From Byssochlamys sp. IMV 00236 (taxonomy: Eukaryota; Ascomycota; Eurotiomycetes; Eurotiales; Thermoascaceae): a stretch of DNA of 64,000 nt. The notes under the pieces were generated by a model. It was not told where the DNA came from, made no database searches, and was given only the letters and a program-made list of their open reading frames with translations. Shown one piece after another: positions 47,101 to 58,426 of this stretch. The stretch lies in assembly GCA_001931875.2 (NCBI GenBank), contig MSJH02000745.1, positions 122,556-186,555 of the forward strand, written 5' to 3'. The position numbers and the translations under genes were made by a program. The first letter of the stretch is position 1; the number at the start of each line of letters is the position of its first letter.

Positions 47101-47991
47101 ATGACAGCCAAGAAGACACCCAAGAAACTTTCGCAGCTTTCTCGCGGCCGTCCACCAACGCTGCGTGCCGGTCGTCCAGCCTTATCTGCAAAGGCGACCA
47201 GAAATTTGATCCGTTCTCACCATCGGCTCTTGAAAGCACGTGCGCAGGCTCTAGAAGCAGGTGATGACGATCTGGTCCGCAAGCTTGATAGTCAGATTCA
47301 GGCGAATGGTGGGTTAGAGAGTTATCAGCTCGCCAGCAAGATTGGACAATCGCTGGAGCGAGGTGGTGATACCAGCAAGCTCTTGATTGAATGGATCAAC
47401 TCGACGTTGAGGGAGCTCAAAGGGACTCCATTCAAACTGCGCGTGCTTGAGGTCGGAGCACTTAGTACAAAAAATGCGTGTTCTTTGAACCCATTTCTCG
47501 ACGTCACTAGGATCGATCTACATTCTCAGGAACCCGGGATTCAGCAGCAGGATTTTATGGAGAGGCCCCTCCCTGCTTCGCATGAAGATCAGTTCCATCT
47601 AATCAGTCTGTCGCTGGTACTGAATTACGTGCCGGACGCCATCGGGCGAGGCGAGATGCTCAAGCGCTGTGTGAACTTTCTCACAGACGTGTTTCCTTCT
47701 GGGTGCCCAATGACGGGTTTCAAGCCCTTGCTGTTCCTTGTGCTACCAGCTGCGTGTGTTACCAATTCAAGATATCTCACAGAAGAGAAATTGCGACGAA
47801 TAATGTCCAGTATAGGCTTCTCTCTGGCCAGAAGCAAAACGACCTCCAAACTGATATATCAGCTCTGGGAGTATAGCGCAACTCCAGATAAAATGCTCTT
47901 CAAGAAGGAAGTGATCAATCCTGGCAGGACCAGAAACAATTTCGCCATCGTTCTCCGCGACAGCCTCTCAGCATCTGTGTCAGAGACATAG
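47101..47991 (+). CDS. bmt2: 25S rRNA adenine-N1 methyltransferase Bmt2
   Basis: S-adenosylmethionine-dependent enzyme that in yeast makes m1A2142 in 25S rRNA, in the nucleolus. A single exon encodes 296 residues. The N-terminus is lysine-rich (MTAKKTPKKLSQLSRGRP). The family signature follows: TRNLIRSHHRLLKARAQAL, ANGGLESYQLASKIGQS, the SAM-binding start RVLEVGALSTKNACS, IDLHSQEPGIQQQDFMERP, and ISLSLVLNYVPDAIGRGEML, then LFLVLPAACVTNSRY. The assignment rests on these blocks. It ends 51 bp before the facing stop codon of the transporter gene. Confidence 0.94.
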   Translation: MTAKKTPKKLSQLSRGRPPTLRAGRPALSAKATRNLIRSHHRLLKARAQALEAGDDDLVRKLDSQIQANGGLESYQLASKIGQSLERGGDTSKLLIEWINSTLRELKGTPFKLRVLEVGALSTKNACSLNPFLDVTRIDLHSQEPGIQQQDFMERPLPASHEDQFHLISLSLVLNYVPDAIGRGEMLKRCVNFLTDVFPSGCPMTGFKPLLFLVLPAACVTNSRYLTEEKLRRIMSSIGFSLARSKTTSKLIYQLWEYSATPDKMLFKKEVINPGRTRNNFAIVLRDSLSASVSET

Positions 47992-48042
47992 TCACCAAGG
48001 GCAAATCCAACGAAGATAGACTTTGGCTTGAAATGGGCTCTC

Positions 48043-50269
48043 CTAATTTGCCGACATAGCCTCTCTGGGCAAGAATGCCCAAACTGTCCCGACCACGGCC
48101 ATTGCCGACGATGCCACCAGCAGAACCCAGTCCAGCACTCTTTCTCCGCGAGGAATATCATTTCCAAAAATCTTCAGGTAGAAAGCAAGAGGCAAAATGA
48201 TGCATATCGTGAAGCAGAGGGAAGATCCCATCAACGCCATAATGCGATCGAACGCTGGAAAGACGATAGCAATGAATACAATCAGCGCGATAAGAAAGAT
48301 GCGAATCGCTATTCTGACTGTCTGGTGGATCCTCTCTTTGGAAAGTGAATGGAGGGACGCGGATTCACTTTGTGAATCAACGCCGCAGATGACTTCGCAG
48401 ATGGCGATTAGCGGCCGACAGCTACATGATAGTCAGCCATCTGAGAATGTTACATGTTCTCTCTGATGGAATGTCACTTACTTGAGTGGCGTCTTCGTGA
48501 TGGGGATAATCGCAATGAATATCACAACGCAGATCGAAAGTCCGCGTGGGTAACCTTCAGTTAGCAGAACATTGGATGTGATTTCATCCCGCACGCCAGG
48601 TCCAAACATTAGCCAGCCAATAATAGCCATGGTGCAATCGAGGCCGTACTGACAGGGGGACACGTTAGCATAAGGTGCCCCAACAGATATCCCTGGAGTC
48701 TCTTACCGTGAAGAAGTATGTGGCTCGCAGACTCTTCCCGTATTTATGAGGATGTCTCATGTCTCGATAAATGTTAGGAAACACGCCATGTCCACCCCAA
48801 GGAGCTAAATAAGACGGTTAGAGGATGATTGTCGACTCTTTACGAAGAACCACTCACACATTATGAGGCCGAAACTGAGAGGGAGCGTCGCCCAGCTGTC
48901 TGGGAAAAGACTGGTTCTGGCTGGCTCGAGCAGCGAGCCGGGGGCTCTCGGTTTCAGAAACCCGTCGATGATCACTATGAGTACAACTAAGGCCTCTTAG
49001 TAACTCATGTTATTTTCATTCGGATGGAGAAAGATCGCCTTACTCGATGTGCAAGAAATGATACCTAAAACACTGGTGACGCTCAAAAGTCGTAGAGGAA
49101 CGAAATTTAGAGGAATGAGAATGAGCCCGCATATGATCTTCCACTGGAGAAGACCCAATCCTGGTATCAACGCGTCGAGACTATCGGCGAAAAGCACAAC
49201 AAGTGCGACACAAGCTCCTATAAGCTCGAGGGAAAACAGGATACTCGTTACCACACGTGCTGGCTGGCCAAAGCTGATATATGCCAGGTCGGCGTATGTG
49301 ACAAGACTTCGATCAACGTCGAGGCACTTAGCAAGAACCTTAGCTGTGTAGGCTGTGGTCATGGCCGCAAAGAGAAGAAATGGCAGACCAATGAGCCAAC
49401 CAGCATATTTGATACCCAACGGCAGACTCAGAAGACCGACCCCGATTAGAACGTTTACCGAGTTGAAGATGGTTTGTGGCACGGTCGATTGCCCAACAAC
49501 GACGTTCTCCTTGGTCCCATCTTCATGCTCGATTTGCTTGACGAGCAACGGTTCTCTATCCGCATCCCGCCCCGCAACAATAGGCGGGTGTTCTTGAATG
49601 GCTTTCACCGGTTGTCTGCTAGATATGCGGCTGATACGAGATGCGACCGAGCCGTATGATGCCCCATATGCTCCTTCAGGAGAGGAGGCCACGTGTGTAT
49701 CCGGCAGTCCTGTGTTTGGAAGTGGTTTCTTGGACGGTCCAAGACCGCTGTCGCTGCCATAGTCGGCAATGGCTGTTCTAGGCCAGACGTCTCTTGCTTC
49801 CGAGTTATCACCGAGAAGTGGCTGGTCCTCTCTTCGTCCAAAGGCTGTGGGCGTTTCTTCTCCATCAGAATATTCCGATTCACTCGTAAAGTACGAGGAT
49901 CCCCATAGGTTAACCTCTGGGAAACCTGCCGCTCTCTGCCATGAGCGTGCGAAATTGTCGATGCTGTTTACCCCGCCGGCATTTCGGAGGCGTATAGACA
50001 TAGAAGAGGACCTTAAGGTGCGGAGGTAGACATTAGTAATTGAGAAAGCATATACAAACGGCTGCAGCAGTGTTTTGAAATTACCTTTGTCTCGAGAGAG
50101 TCGGATTCTCCGCGTCATAATCATTATCGTCGTTACCGTAAGTCGTTTGTTTGTGCGAATGTGATGATGGAGAGGACGCGAGCCGCGAGATGCCCGATCC
50201 TTGACTGGTAGAATGACCGCTTCCTCCATCACCTGCAGGGCTGAACGGCCCTATACCGGAGGGATTCAT
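48043..50269 (-). CDS. Vacuolar amino-acid transporter, Avt1-like (AAAP family)
   Basis: Proton-coupled amino-acid transporter of the AAAP/SLC32-36 fold, probably in the vacuolar membrane. Exons 50269-50085, 50011-49044, 48995-48858, 48804-48707, 48648-48482 and 48421-48043 give 644 residues. The first 250 or so residues are cytosolic, Ser/Gly/Asp-rich and disordered. About ten hydrophobic segments follow, opening with STVPQTIFNSVNVLIGVGLL, the family signature. Others include GWLIGLPFLLFAAMTTAYTA, MSPWGGHGVFPNIYRDMRHP and RIFLIALIVFIAIVFPAF. The intron at 48996-49043 has its acceptor right after a CTAAG sequence and is the least certain. Direction of transport is unknown; Avt1 imports neutral amino acids into the vacuole. 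Avt3/4 exporters are less similar in the N-terminus. Confidence 0.9.
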
Positions 50270-51820
50270 TATACCCTCCTACAGGAGAGAGCTGCGTCGT
50301 GAGGAAGGAGATACCAAGATGCAGTAATTGGATAGCAGCAATCGGTTGAAACCTATAGTAAGTAGCCAATGGGACAGAAGCTCCGACGTCGACAAATGCG
50401 CAAATAAAAGAATTCTTTGCTTCCCTAGGGAACTAGATACGTCGTCTCAGAGTTGTCTGCAAGGTGGACACGTGAAATCAGATGTTCAGATAGATCGACA
50501 TAGAAGCTTCGAGCTTAAAGAGAGACAATGACGTTTTATTTGTGACGACTAGCGGATAGCTCTGTTGGTGCCAGCTTCAATAGCCCCATAAAATATGCCA
50601 GGGAAAAAAATCAGAAGAAGAACGAGAGAAAGCAATTGAGAGAGATGAAAATCACTCCAGATCGCAGGGCGTTATCATCAACAGCTCCGACGCCCTTACG
50701 GAAGTTTTGTGGGGTTTGCTGATAAGCTTGCCGTGGTTCCCAAGACCCGCTAAGTAGCAAGAGGGGAACAAACTGTGTGTAGTAATAACTATTTAACTAT
50801 TTTTGCGGTACAAAGACAGGCGACCGCAAAATAATTATTTTATCGCGCCAATTGCAAAGCCTTCAATAGGGAATGATACTGTAGTACTTGGCATGAGGGG
50901 AGGTTGTTCCGTTCAGATGAAGTAGGTATTGGCGAGCAAACGTTGAGGGGGAAATGCTGTTATCGGAGGAGTCTCTTTCTTGAGGACCTCATCCATCGCG
51001 CTTTGACTAATGAGAATCAGTATTGTGAGTTTGGAAGCAAGATCTCAAGAAACTAGAGCGCCAAGTGTTCTTAGCATGTGCGCATGAGGTGGAACCTATC
51101 TTCCATGATGTCCATCTGATCTATACCATATCGAACTGCTAGTGCTCGTTGTGGGAGAGATAAGTACGCGGCTCTTGTTTATGACAGCACATATTTCCTG
51201 GGTAATACGTGATATAAACAGCCCGGGGGGATGATCGGAGGTTTGAGGAGGCTAGCAGTGAATAATAGTCCGAGCGCGATGTAGCGAGATGACCCCGTAA
51301 TAATCGCTGCCGGCACTTGTGAATCCCACATCTAGTGTTATGGGACCTTCGCACAGAAATAATACTCGCGTGTAGACAGACCATTATCGATGAGAAGAGC
51401 TGCCAAGAGCAGTGATATAGCACACACACGACTTGAAATAGATACTAGACTAATACTAGATATTATAATGTATCCAGGGGTATTTCACGAACACAAAGCA
51501 GTAGGGTTCCAACCGCCACCCTCCAGTGTGACGAGGCAACGTGGTGGTGGATTATGTCAGCTCCGCGGCGCGTTGACCTATAATCCTGCCTCCCCCACAG
51601 TACCTGAACGAAATTTACTCGAACAACCCCGCTGGACTGGACTGCCCGACCGGCTTGAAGGTACGTCTTAACACTCAGTTCCCGTGGTTTTCTGGTGATG
51701 GAAGAAGTAGACTTGAATCGTTCTATTGTTCTCTTACAAAACTGACCTCTTGCGCGGAATAGCTCCGACGGACGGACAATCCTTTCTTACCATCCCGGTC
51801 GCACACCAGCGTCGCCCAAG
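50270..51820. other. Divergent intergenic region, transporter / eRF1
   Basis: About 1.55 kb. The stretch 50560-51000 is purine- and AT-rich. Nothing there resembles a gene or RNA. Both promoters and the eRF1 leader lie here. Confidence 0.5.
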
Positions 51821-53303
51821 ATGAGCGCGCCTCAGGCGAACGAGGCGGAGAAGAACATCGAGATATGGAAGGTTAAGAAACTCATCAAGCGCCTTGAGGC
51901 GGCGCGTGGAAATGGCACGTCGATGATTTCGCTGATCATCCGTAAGTATATCCAGGGTTTCCAGACATCTTAACTTCGCCGCTGACTATAGCCACTCCCC
52001 AGCCCCGAAGGACCAGGTGTCCCGAGCCGCGAAGATGTTGGCAGAAGAATTCGTATGTCTACTCTCACCGTTGAACCATACCCTTATACACCGGCTAACT
52101 GTTTCAAGGGAACTGCTTCCAACATCAAATCGCGTGTGAACCGTCTCTCTGTCCTTTCCGCCATTACCTCCACCCAGCAGCGTCTCAAGCTCTACACCAG
52201 GGTCCCCCCGAACGGCCTCGTCATCTACTGTGGTGAAATTATCACTGCGGAAGGAAAGGAAAGAAAGATTAACATCGACTTCGAGCCTTTCAAGCCTATC
52301 AACACCTCCCTGTATCTTTGTGACAACAAGTTCCACACAGAGGCACTGAGCGAGCTGTTAGAATCGGACCAGAAGTTTGGTTTCATCATTATGGACGGAA
52401 ACGGTGCTCTCTTTGGTACATTGAGTGGAAACACTAGAGAGATCGTCCACAAATTCTCCGTTGACCTGCCCAAGAAGCACGGACGTGGTGGTCAGTCTGC
52501 TCTGCGTTTCGCCCGTCTGCGAGAGGAGAAGCGTCACAACTATGTCCGCAAGGTTGCTGAACTTGCAGTTCAGAACTTCATCACCAATGACAAGGTCAAT
52601 GTGGCGGGTCTGATTCTGGCCGGTTCTGCTGATTTCAAGAACGATCTGAACCAGTCTGACATGTTCGACAACCGCCTGCAATCAAAGGTCATCAAGGTCG
52701 TGGATGTCTCCTACGGTGGTGAGAACGGATTCAACCAGGCTATTGAACTCGCTTCTGAGACTCTGGGCAACGTGAAGTTCATCCAGGAGAAGAAGCTGAT
52801 CGGCAAGTATTTCGAAGAGATCAGTCAGGATACTGGAAGAGTCTGCTACGGTATTGAGGATACTCTGAAGGCATTGGAGTTGGGTGCTGCGGAGATATTG
52901 ATCGTGTACGAGAACCTTGATATCACTCGCTGGGTCCTGAAAAACTCCAACGGTGAGGAGATAATTCTCCACACTACCAAGGCGCAGGAGTCGAACCGAG
53001 AGCTTTTCATGGACAAGGAGACTGGCCAGGAGATGGAGATTGTCGAGCAGACATCCCTGTTGGAATGGCTGGCGGAGAAGTACAAGGATTTCGGCGCCAC
53101 GCTAGAGTTCGTGTCCGACAAATCCAGCGAAGGAAACCAGTTCGTCAAAGGCTTCGGTGGTATCGGCGCGATCCTCCGTTACAAGGTCAACTTCGAACAA
53201 CTTGCTGATTTCGATGATGAGGATGAATTCTATGATGGTACGTAACCTCATAGCGCGTTCTAGATTTTCACGACTATATGCTGACCATGTATGCCTAGAT
53301 TGA
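51821..53303 (+). CDS. SUP45: Translation termination factor eRF1
   Basis: Decodes all three stop codons in the ribosomal A site and triggers peptide release with eRF3. Exons 51821-51941, 52003-52052, 52109-53237 and 53299-53303 encode 434 residues. Stop-decoding motifs are TASNIKS (59-65) and YLCDNKF (YxCxxxF). The catalytic loop is [20 protein letters not shown], with GGQ at 184-186. The C-terminal eRF3-binding domain ends in an acidic tail DDEDEFYDD. The last intron interrupts the final sense codon, so the last coding exon is just five bases. Retention would change the end to DGT and stop at 53243-53245. Very secure. Confidence 0.97.
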
Positions 53304-54027
53304 CGGTTTGGCAACCTCGCAGAGAGCGAGGAGGGAGGCCCAGAGATCCAGTCGACGGATACTCTGACGGATCGTCCGCTGGCACGCAAAGACGGCATCC
53401 ATGTGATGCCTGAAGCTGCTGCCACGCGTACCATGACGCCACCTAATCCGAGCTCTATCAAACTGCTCAAAGGTATGATCCGTTGTTCTAGCCGCAAGGC
53501 TAAGTTTGTCCATGTTGATGCAGTGGAAACTAACAAAGACCAGGACCATCCAAGCTCCGCGCTATGGAGACTTGTACTTACTAAGAGAACCCGCGGTCCA
53601 TACTGAGCACAATAGAAATTTGAGGGGGATTGTGAATTCGTTAAGAGTATCTGGTTTCTGTCCCAACAAGCTAGGCTGAGAAGGACCAGCGCCACAGTCT
53701 ATCTTGGCTTGGTAGTTCCACAAATATTCCCCTGTATCCAAGAGACTGCAGAATTCAGCTATTTCGTTGACCTTCCGTCTTTTTATGCAGCGTATTTGCC
53801 GCTGCATTTCACAAATATGCAAACAGTCGGTCATTTCCCAAGTGTTGCACCTGCCTTCTTCTACCAGAGATCATCTGGCACTGTTGTGAACAGCCATTCA
53901 ATGGAACGCTCATTACCAAGCACCCTGCTGCATCCAAGAGAATGGTCCATATATGATTGTATTGCTCAAGGCTTTTGGAAACAAAGAGATCCTTGCTTCC
54001 CATGTAGCCCCAGGTCTTTGCGCGTAT
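53304..54027. other. Convergent 3' region, eRF1 / prephenate dehydratase
   Basis: About 720 bp of 3' flanks. A 67-codon frame at 53403-53606 has no family signal and is probably part of the eRF1 3' UTR. No gene supported. Confidence 0.5.
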
Positions 54028-55029
54028 TCAGGAAATCTGCTCATCCCAAGTCCCCAGATTTCGGCAGCTCTCCGTGACCTTCCCTAGATCCTCCAGCAAT
54101 TGACCAACAGTCTCGTCGTTTGGAGAACTAGTACTGCATTCTACGAAGAAAACGTAGTGCCATGGCTTGCTCCGGCTTGGTCGGGTGTTAATGCTCGTAA
54201 GATTTTGACCATGTGTCTTGAAAACAAGCAGAGCATCTGCAAGCGCCCCAGGAGAGGAATGATTGACCGTGAATGAGACAAGCGTTTTTCTTTTCGCAGG
54301 GGATTGTTCATTTTTCTCCGCGGACCCAGCATTAGCCAGACTCGGGGTGAAAGAGCTTGCAGTCTGTTCTGATCGAATATTCCTCACTATTAGAAACCTT
54401 GTCGTATTGTCATCTTTATCCTCAATGTTTGCCTCCAGAATATCGGCCCCGTGGTACTCCGCAGCAAAGCTGCTTGCAATCGCCGCACTTTGACCGGTCT
54501 CATCCCGTGCAGCAATCTCGGCGGCTTTTGACGTCGAAGACACATCTTGCTTCTCCACCCCCTTGAAGTGCTCGGATAGAAACTTCTCACACTGGCCCCA
54601 GGCCTGGGGGTGCGTATATAGTTTATTTATGAAATCATAACTGCCAGATGCGGAGGGTGCGGTGCCTTTTCGAGCCAGAAGACAGTGATGCACGGTAAGA
54701 TAGTACTCGCCGCAGATCTCAATATCACTATATACCCGGTCGCGGTCAGCTAAGAGGTCCAGGGTCTGGACAACTGAGCCATTCGTCGAATTCTCAAAGG
54801 GGATCGCGGCGTAATCTGCGTCGCTCTGCTGGACGGCGGAGAAGATATCGGCAAATGTTGGGCAGGGGGTCAATTCAGCTGAGCGACCAAAACATTCAAG
54901 CGCGGCCTGTAATGTGATGAGGAGTTAGCACTGCAGATTATATTGTCTTTGTTGAACAGAGCATAAATTTCTTACCTGATGAGAGAAGGATGCCGCGGGG
55001 CCCAGGAACGCAACCCGGAGTCGCTGCAT
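54028..55029 (-). CDS. PHA2: Prephenate dehydratase
   Basis: Converts prephenate to phenylpyruvate, the committed step to phenylalanine. Exons 55029-54976 and 54906-54028 give 310 residues. The N-terminus reads MQRLRVAFLGPAASFSHQAA, matching the family start, so the ATG is firm. The catalytic domain shows AAIPFENSTNGSVVQTLDLL and the TRF active-site motif in DDNTTRFLIV. An ACT domain follows at the end (LVSFTVNHSSPGALADALLV, INTRPSRSKPWHYVFFVEC), corresponding to the phenylalanine-binding site of relatives. Between them is a short Ser/Ala linker. The start codon is 303 bp from that of the divergent htd2 gene. Confidence 0.96.
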
Positions 55030-55332
55030 GACTCCTAGGAAATGCTGACGGTTGTGTGATATGGGTATTATGAAAGTGAGAAAGAGTAATGATTATGAAC
55101 ATCCATCCCCGAAGCAAAATAGCACGAGACTCTACAAATATTATGTCTGTCGCTAGGACACGCCCTTCCAACTGATCCCCGCGACTTCGGAGAACTTCGC
55201 ATTACTTATCCGGCAGAACAAACAAGGCAAACCGTGGATCTCTCCGCAGTTTATTCTGCGGCATCTGCTCTATATCTTAAGAGCCGAAAACTCCCAATCA
55301 TTGGTACTCATGGCGCTTGGGAGTCTATCAAT
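55030..55332. promoter_or_regulatory. Head-to-head promoter region, PHA2 / HTD2
   Basis: 303 bp between divergent start codons. The plus-strand frame of htd2 is open back to 55234 without ATG. A short ATG frame of nine codons at about 55143 may act as a leader ORF. Confidence 0.4.
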
Positions 55333-56504
55333 ATGAATTTCGCAGCAAGAGGCAATGGTCCGTTGCGTCGCTGGGTATTTTTAAGTGGAAGGGCACTCGG
55401 ATCTGTTCGCCCTTCCTCTTCCCTATCAGAGCGCTTTCACCAAGAGTTAACGACGCGCCGGTTGCCTCTTATTTATGACTATTTATCCCCTCAACCTTCT
55501 CATCTTCTGAACTTATCTCTTGTCGGATATGTTCCTGAACTGGCTCCCGAGACGTCCCTTGGTGATGCTGGCGGGATTCTTCCACTGATCAGCTCCCCCT
55601 CCCGTATGGCTGTCGGTCATCACTTGGTGTACTTTCCGCCCCAGGTGACATTGTCGCAGCTCCTACCGGACGGAACAGATGTTTTACATACACCCGGAGA
55701 GCCATTTAATAGGCGGATGTGGGCCGGAGGTCGAGTAAGGTTCCCTCAACAAGGAGGTCCACTACTCGACGGCAGACGGGCAGTCTGTATCGAAGGTATT
55801 CGAGATGTCAAAGTTAAAGGACTGGACGGGCAAGAGAAGATCTTTGTCAGTATCGAGAGACGGGTCGCCACAGTAGGAGAACAAGAGACCGAAGAGGAAA
55901 TCAGAAGCCGGGTCTGGCAAGCCAGCGAAGAGGACTTCGGTGATGCAGAGATCATTGAAAGACGAGACCTAGTCTTTTTGCGAGAGAAAACACCGGAACA
56001 ATTACAGAACGATAAGGCTTCTTTCTCCAAGGGTGGTAGGATCGTAAAGCGTGCGCAGAGCCAATTCACATTTGTTGTTTGTTCAAATTGATGATAACTG
56101 ACATTTCTTTCTTCAAAAAAGCGCCTTCAGATCCTGAACTCAGCTTTAAGCTCAGACCAAACAAGGCGTTGCTGTTCCGCTACTCAGCTCTTACATTCAA
56201 TGCTCATTCCATTCATCTCGACAAGTCCTACGCTCAGGATGTTGAGGGATATCGCAATCTTCTCGTCCACGGTCCATTGTCACTAACTTTACTGCTCACT
56301 GTTCTTCGATGCCATTTATACAAGCTGGGGCGTGTGATCAGGGATATTGAATATAGAAACCTTGCTCCTCTCTATGTATGTGAGGAGATGACTATATGTG
56401 CGAAGCCTAAGCGTGGCCTCGACACGAACCAGTGGGAGGTATGGATTGCAGGTGAGGATGGGGGACTCACCGTCAGAGGAACCGTCCACACAAGTGAACT
56501 ATAG
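55333..56504 (+). CDS. HTD2: Mitochondrial 3-hydroxyacyl-thioester dehydratase (Htd2-like)
   Basis: Hot-dog-fold dehydratase of mitochondrial type II fatty-acid synthesis, needed for lipoic acid. Proposed exons 55333-56080 and 56122-56504 encode 376 residues. The chosen ATG gives an Arg-rich, acid-free start (MNFAARGNGPLRRWVFLSGR) like a mitochondrial presequence. Family motifs are LSPQPSHLLNLSLVG, MAVGHHLVYFPP, FNRRMWAGGRVRF and, in exon 2, LLFRYSALTFNAHSIHLDKSYA and VHGPLSLTLLL. The splice junction is uncertain. The 41-nt intron (GTTCAA donor, AAAAAAG acceptor) is the option that joins both halves in frame; the acceptor CTTCAG at 56130 would do so too. Confidence 0.85.
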
Positions 56505-57054
56505 AAGCATACATTTAGAATTTCAATATTATCGCAGCTCGACTCTTCAAAATGCTACGATACTCCCATGGTGTTGTATACAGAAGCAATAAACACACCT
56601 TTCCATTCGAGTTCCCCTGACTCCAATAAATCAGGGTGATACTATATATTATGGATATTTATTTCTTTCCTCTTCGTACTTCCGCTAGTTACATATACCT
56701 GGAGTTTCATTGCGAAACTCTTCTCCTTCATCTTTTTTCGCTTCTGTATTGATTACTTAATCGAGGCCCGCACCGAACTTGGTAGAAAGCCGGTGTTGCC
56801 TAAAATTGCACCTGGAAACCTCCGGATAAACGACGCACCGGGTAATTTGTGGATTAGCGGCTCGCATCTTTTTAAGCTTCAAAAAGAACACAGTTCACTT
56901 CTTCCTCTTCTCTTCTCTTTACGCTCTGCTGCCATTCTCGACAGAGCATCCAACACGCCTCGTAACTGCGGGCGATAGAGGGTCTGTTACAGTGATATCA
57001 CGGCAGTGTGTCGCAAGCCCAGAGGGTTAAGGTCGCCCTTTATTTATCCTAGAC
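56505..57054. other. Intergenic region, HTD2 to derlin gene
   Basis: 550 bp with the htd2 3' UTR and the derlin promoter. A CTTCCTCTTCTCTTCTC tract lies at about 56899-56920. No gene seen. Confidence 0.5.
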
Positions 57055-58426
57055 ATGGACATATTCTGGGCGGCACCTCCTATCTCAAGGTAACATTTCC
57101 CTCAACTTTCCAGTGGATATCCGATCAATGGTCTAATTCTATGTTTTAAACAGGACTATTACAGCACTTACATTCGTGCAGTCTGCTCTGTTCTACGGAG
57201 GATTGCTCAGCGGATATCACTTAGTGTTTCTCCCATGGAATCTTCTCAAACTCCCTCCGCAAATATGGAGACTTGCCACTCCTTTTTTCCTCACAGGGCC
57301 GAACATCGGGTTTCTCTACGACCTCTATTTCAGTATGCGCTTATGATGTTCCAGGCGGAGCGCAACGCTAACCGATACCCAGTGTATACCTATAGCAGCG
57401 CTTTAGAGAATGATTCTCCCCTCTTCAGCATGCCCGGGGACTACTTCATTTATGTTATTTTTGTAGGCACTGTCATAGTGGTAAGTCATGAGGCTGCTGG
57501 ATCCAATCTACCGCAACTTGAACATGGTCGCTCCATAGAACATGTCCTTGCGCATATTACCCTTGCCTTACTCTTTTATTTGTCACCTCGCATTATCTGC
57601 CCGCCCAGCCTGTTCCTAGCTGCAGCGGTTCCTGGAAACGAGGGAGATTACCCCTGCACCTTGTACAGTCCCTCATTCGCAAAAAAATCCTTAAGGGGCT
57701 GTATCGGGTGTGGGAATGGTGGGATGGCCTATGAGATAGCCGTCGTAAACTATCCGTTTTACGTGCGGTGGTTATGGTGCCCTACATTTATTTCACATAC
57801 ACCAAATCTATATTCTTTTCCTAAATATCACTCGTCTTATGCATTCTTAAGTCAAGTCCTGGGATTTTCCGCGTGGCCCAGCCACAGTATCAGCATTTAC
57901 TGACATTCCACAAGCTCACCGCAGGTTTTCTCTTGGGGGGCTTCGTCTTCACTGGTGGTGAGTGATGTGTTGCGGTAAAGCTGTGTAATAATAATATCCC
58001 AAGCTGACCCATGTAGCACTGATCCTTGCGTTTGCCTATACCTATGCCCAGGAGAACCGGGGTAAGAAGGTGAGGTTCTTTATAATCAATATTCCTGTGG
58101 TGTTCCTGCCATGGGCTATACTCGCCCTCACTCTCGTAACGAAAGGAGGGCATGCAACAGCAGTGGACGGTACCGGTATTCTCGCGGCTCATCTCTATCA
58201 ATTCCTGGTCCGCATCTATCCGGAGTTTGGGGGTGGCAGAAAATTTATCACCACACCTGGTTTTGTCCAGAGATGGTTTGGCGGCAACCGACAGGCCTAC
58301 CGTACCTATGGAACGGCATATAGGCCCCCGCGGCAGCCCTCGCAGGCATCGTCTGGCGGATGGAGTTCGTCCTTCACAGACTCCTGGAGCGCTCGGGGTG
58401 CCGGTAGGAGACTGGGCGGTGATTAG
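57055..58426 (+). CDS. Derlin (Der1/Dfm1 family), ER-associated degradation
   Basis: Rhomboid-like inactive ER membrane protein that helps move misfolded proteins to Cdc48 and the proteasome. Exons 57055-57089, 57154-57332, 57383-57480, 57915-57957 and 58017-58426 give 254 residues. Derlin features are WAAPPISRTITALTFVQSAL, the WR-type motif IWRLATPFFLTGPNIGFLYD, TYSSALENDSPLFSMPGDYF, LAFAYTYAQEN, and a luminal/cytosolic end GGRKFITTPGFVQRWFGG. The tail ends WSARGAGRRLGGD, resembling the SHP box by which derlins bind Cdc48/p97, which favours a Dfm1-like protein. Intron 3 is 434 nt, several times the local norm. It was set by the acceptor that restores LTAGFLLGGF. Confidence 0.92.

Noticed and set aside
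53102..53695. 197-codon antisense frame over the eRF1 3' end
   Set aside because: Overlaps the eRF1 acidic tail on the other strand and runs into 3' flank; not protein-like.
57235..57903. Long plus-strand frame through the derlin exon 2-3 region
   Set aside because: It is in a different frame from the conserved derlin sequence and runs through both introns; the derlin motifs are in the other frame.
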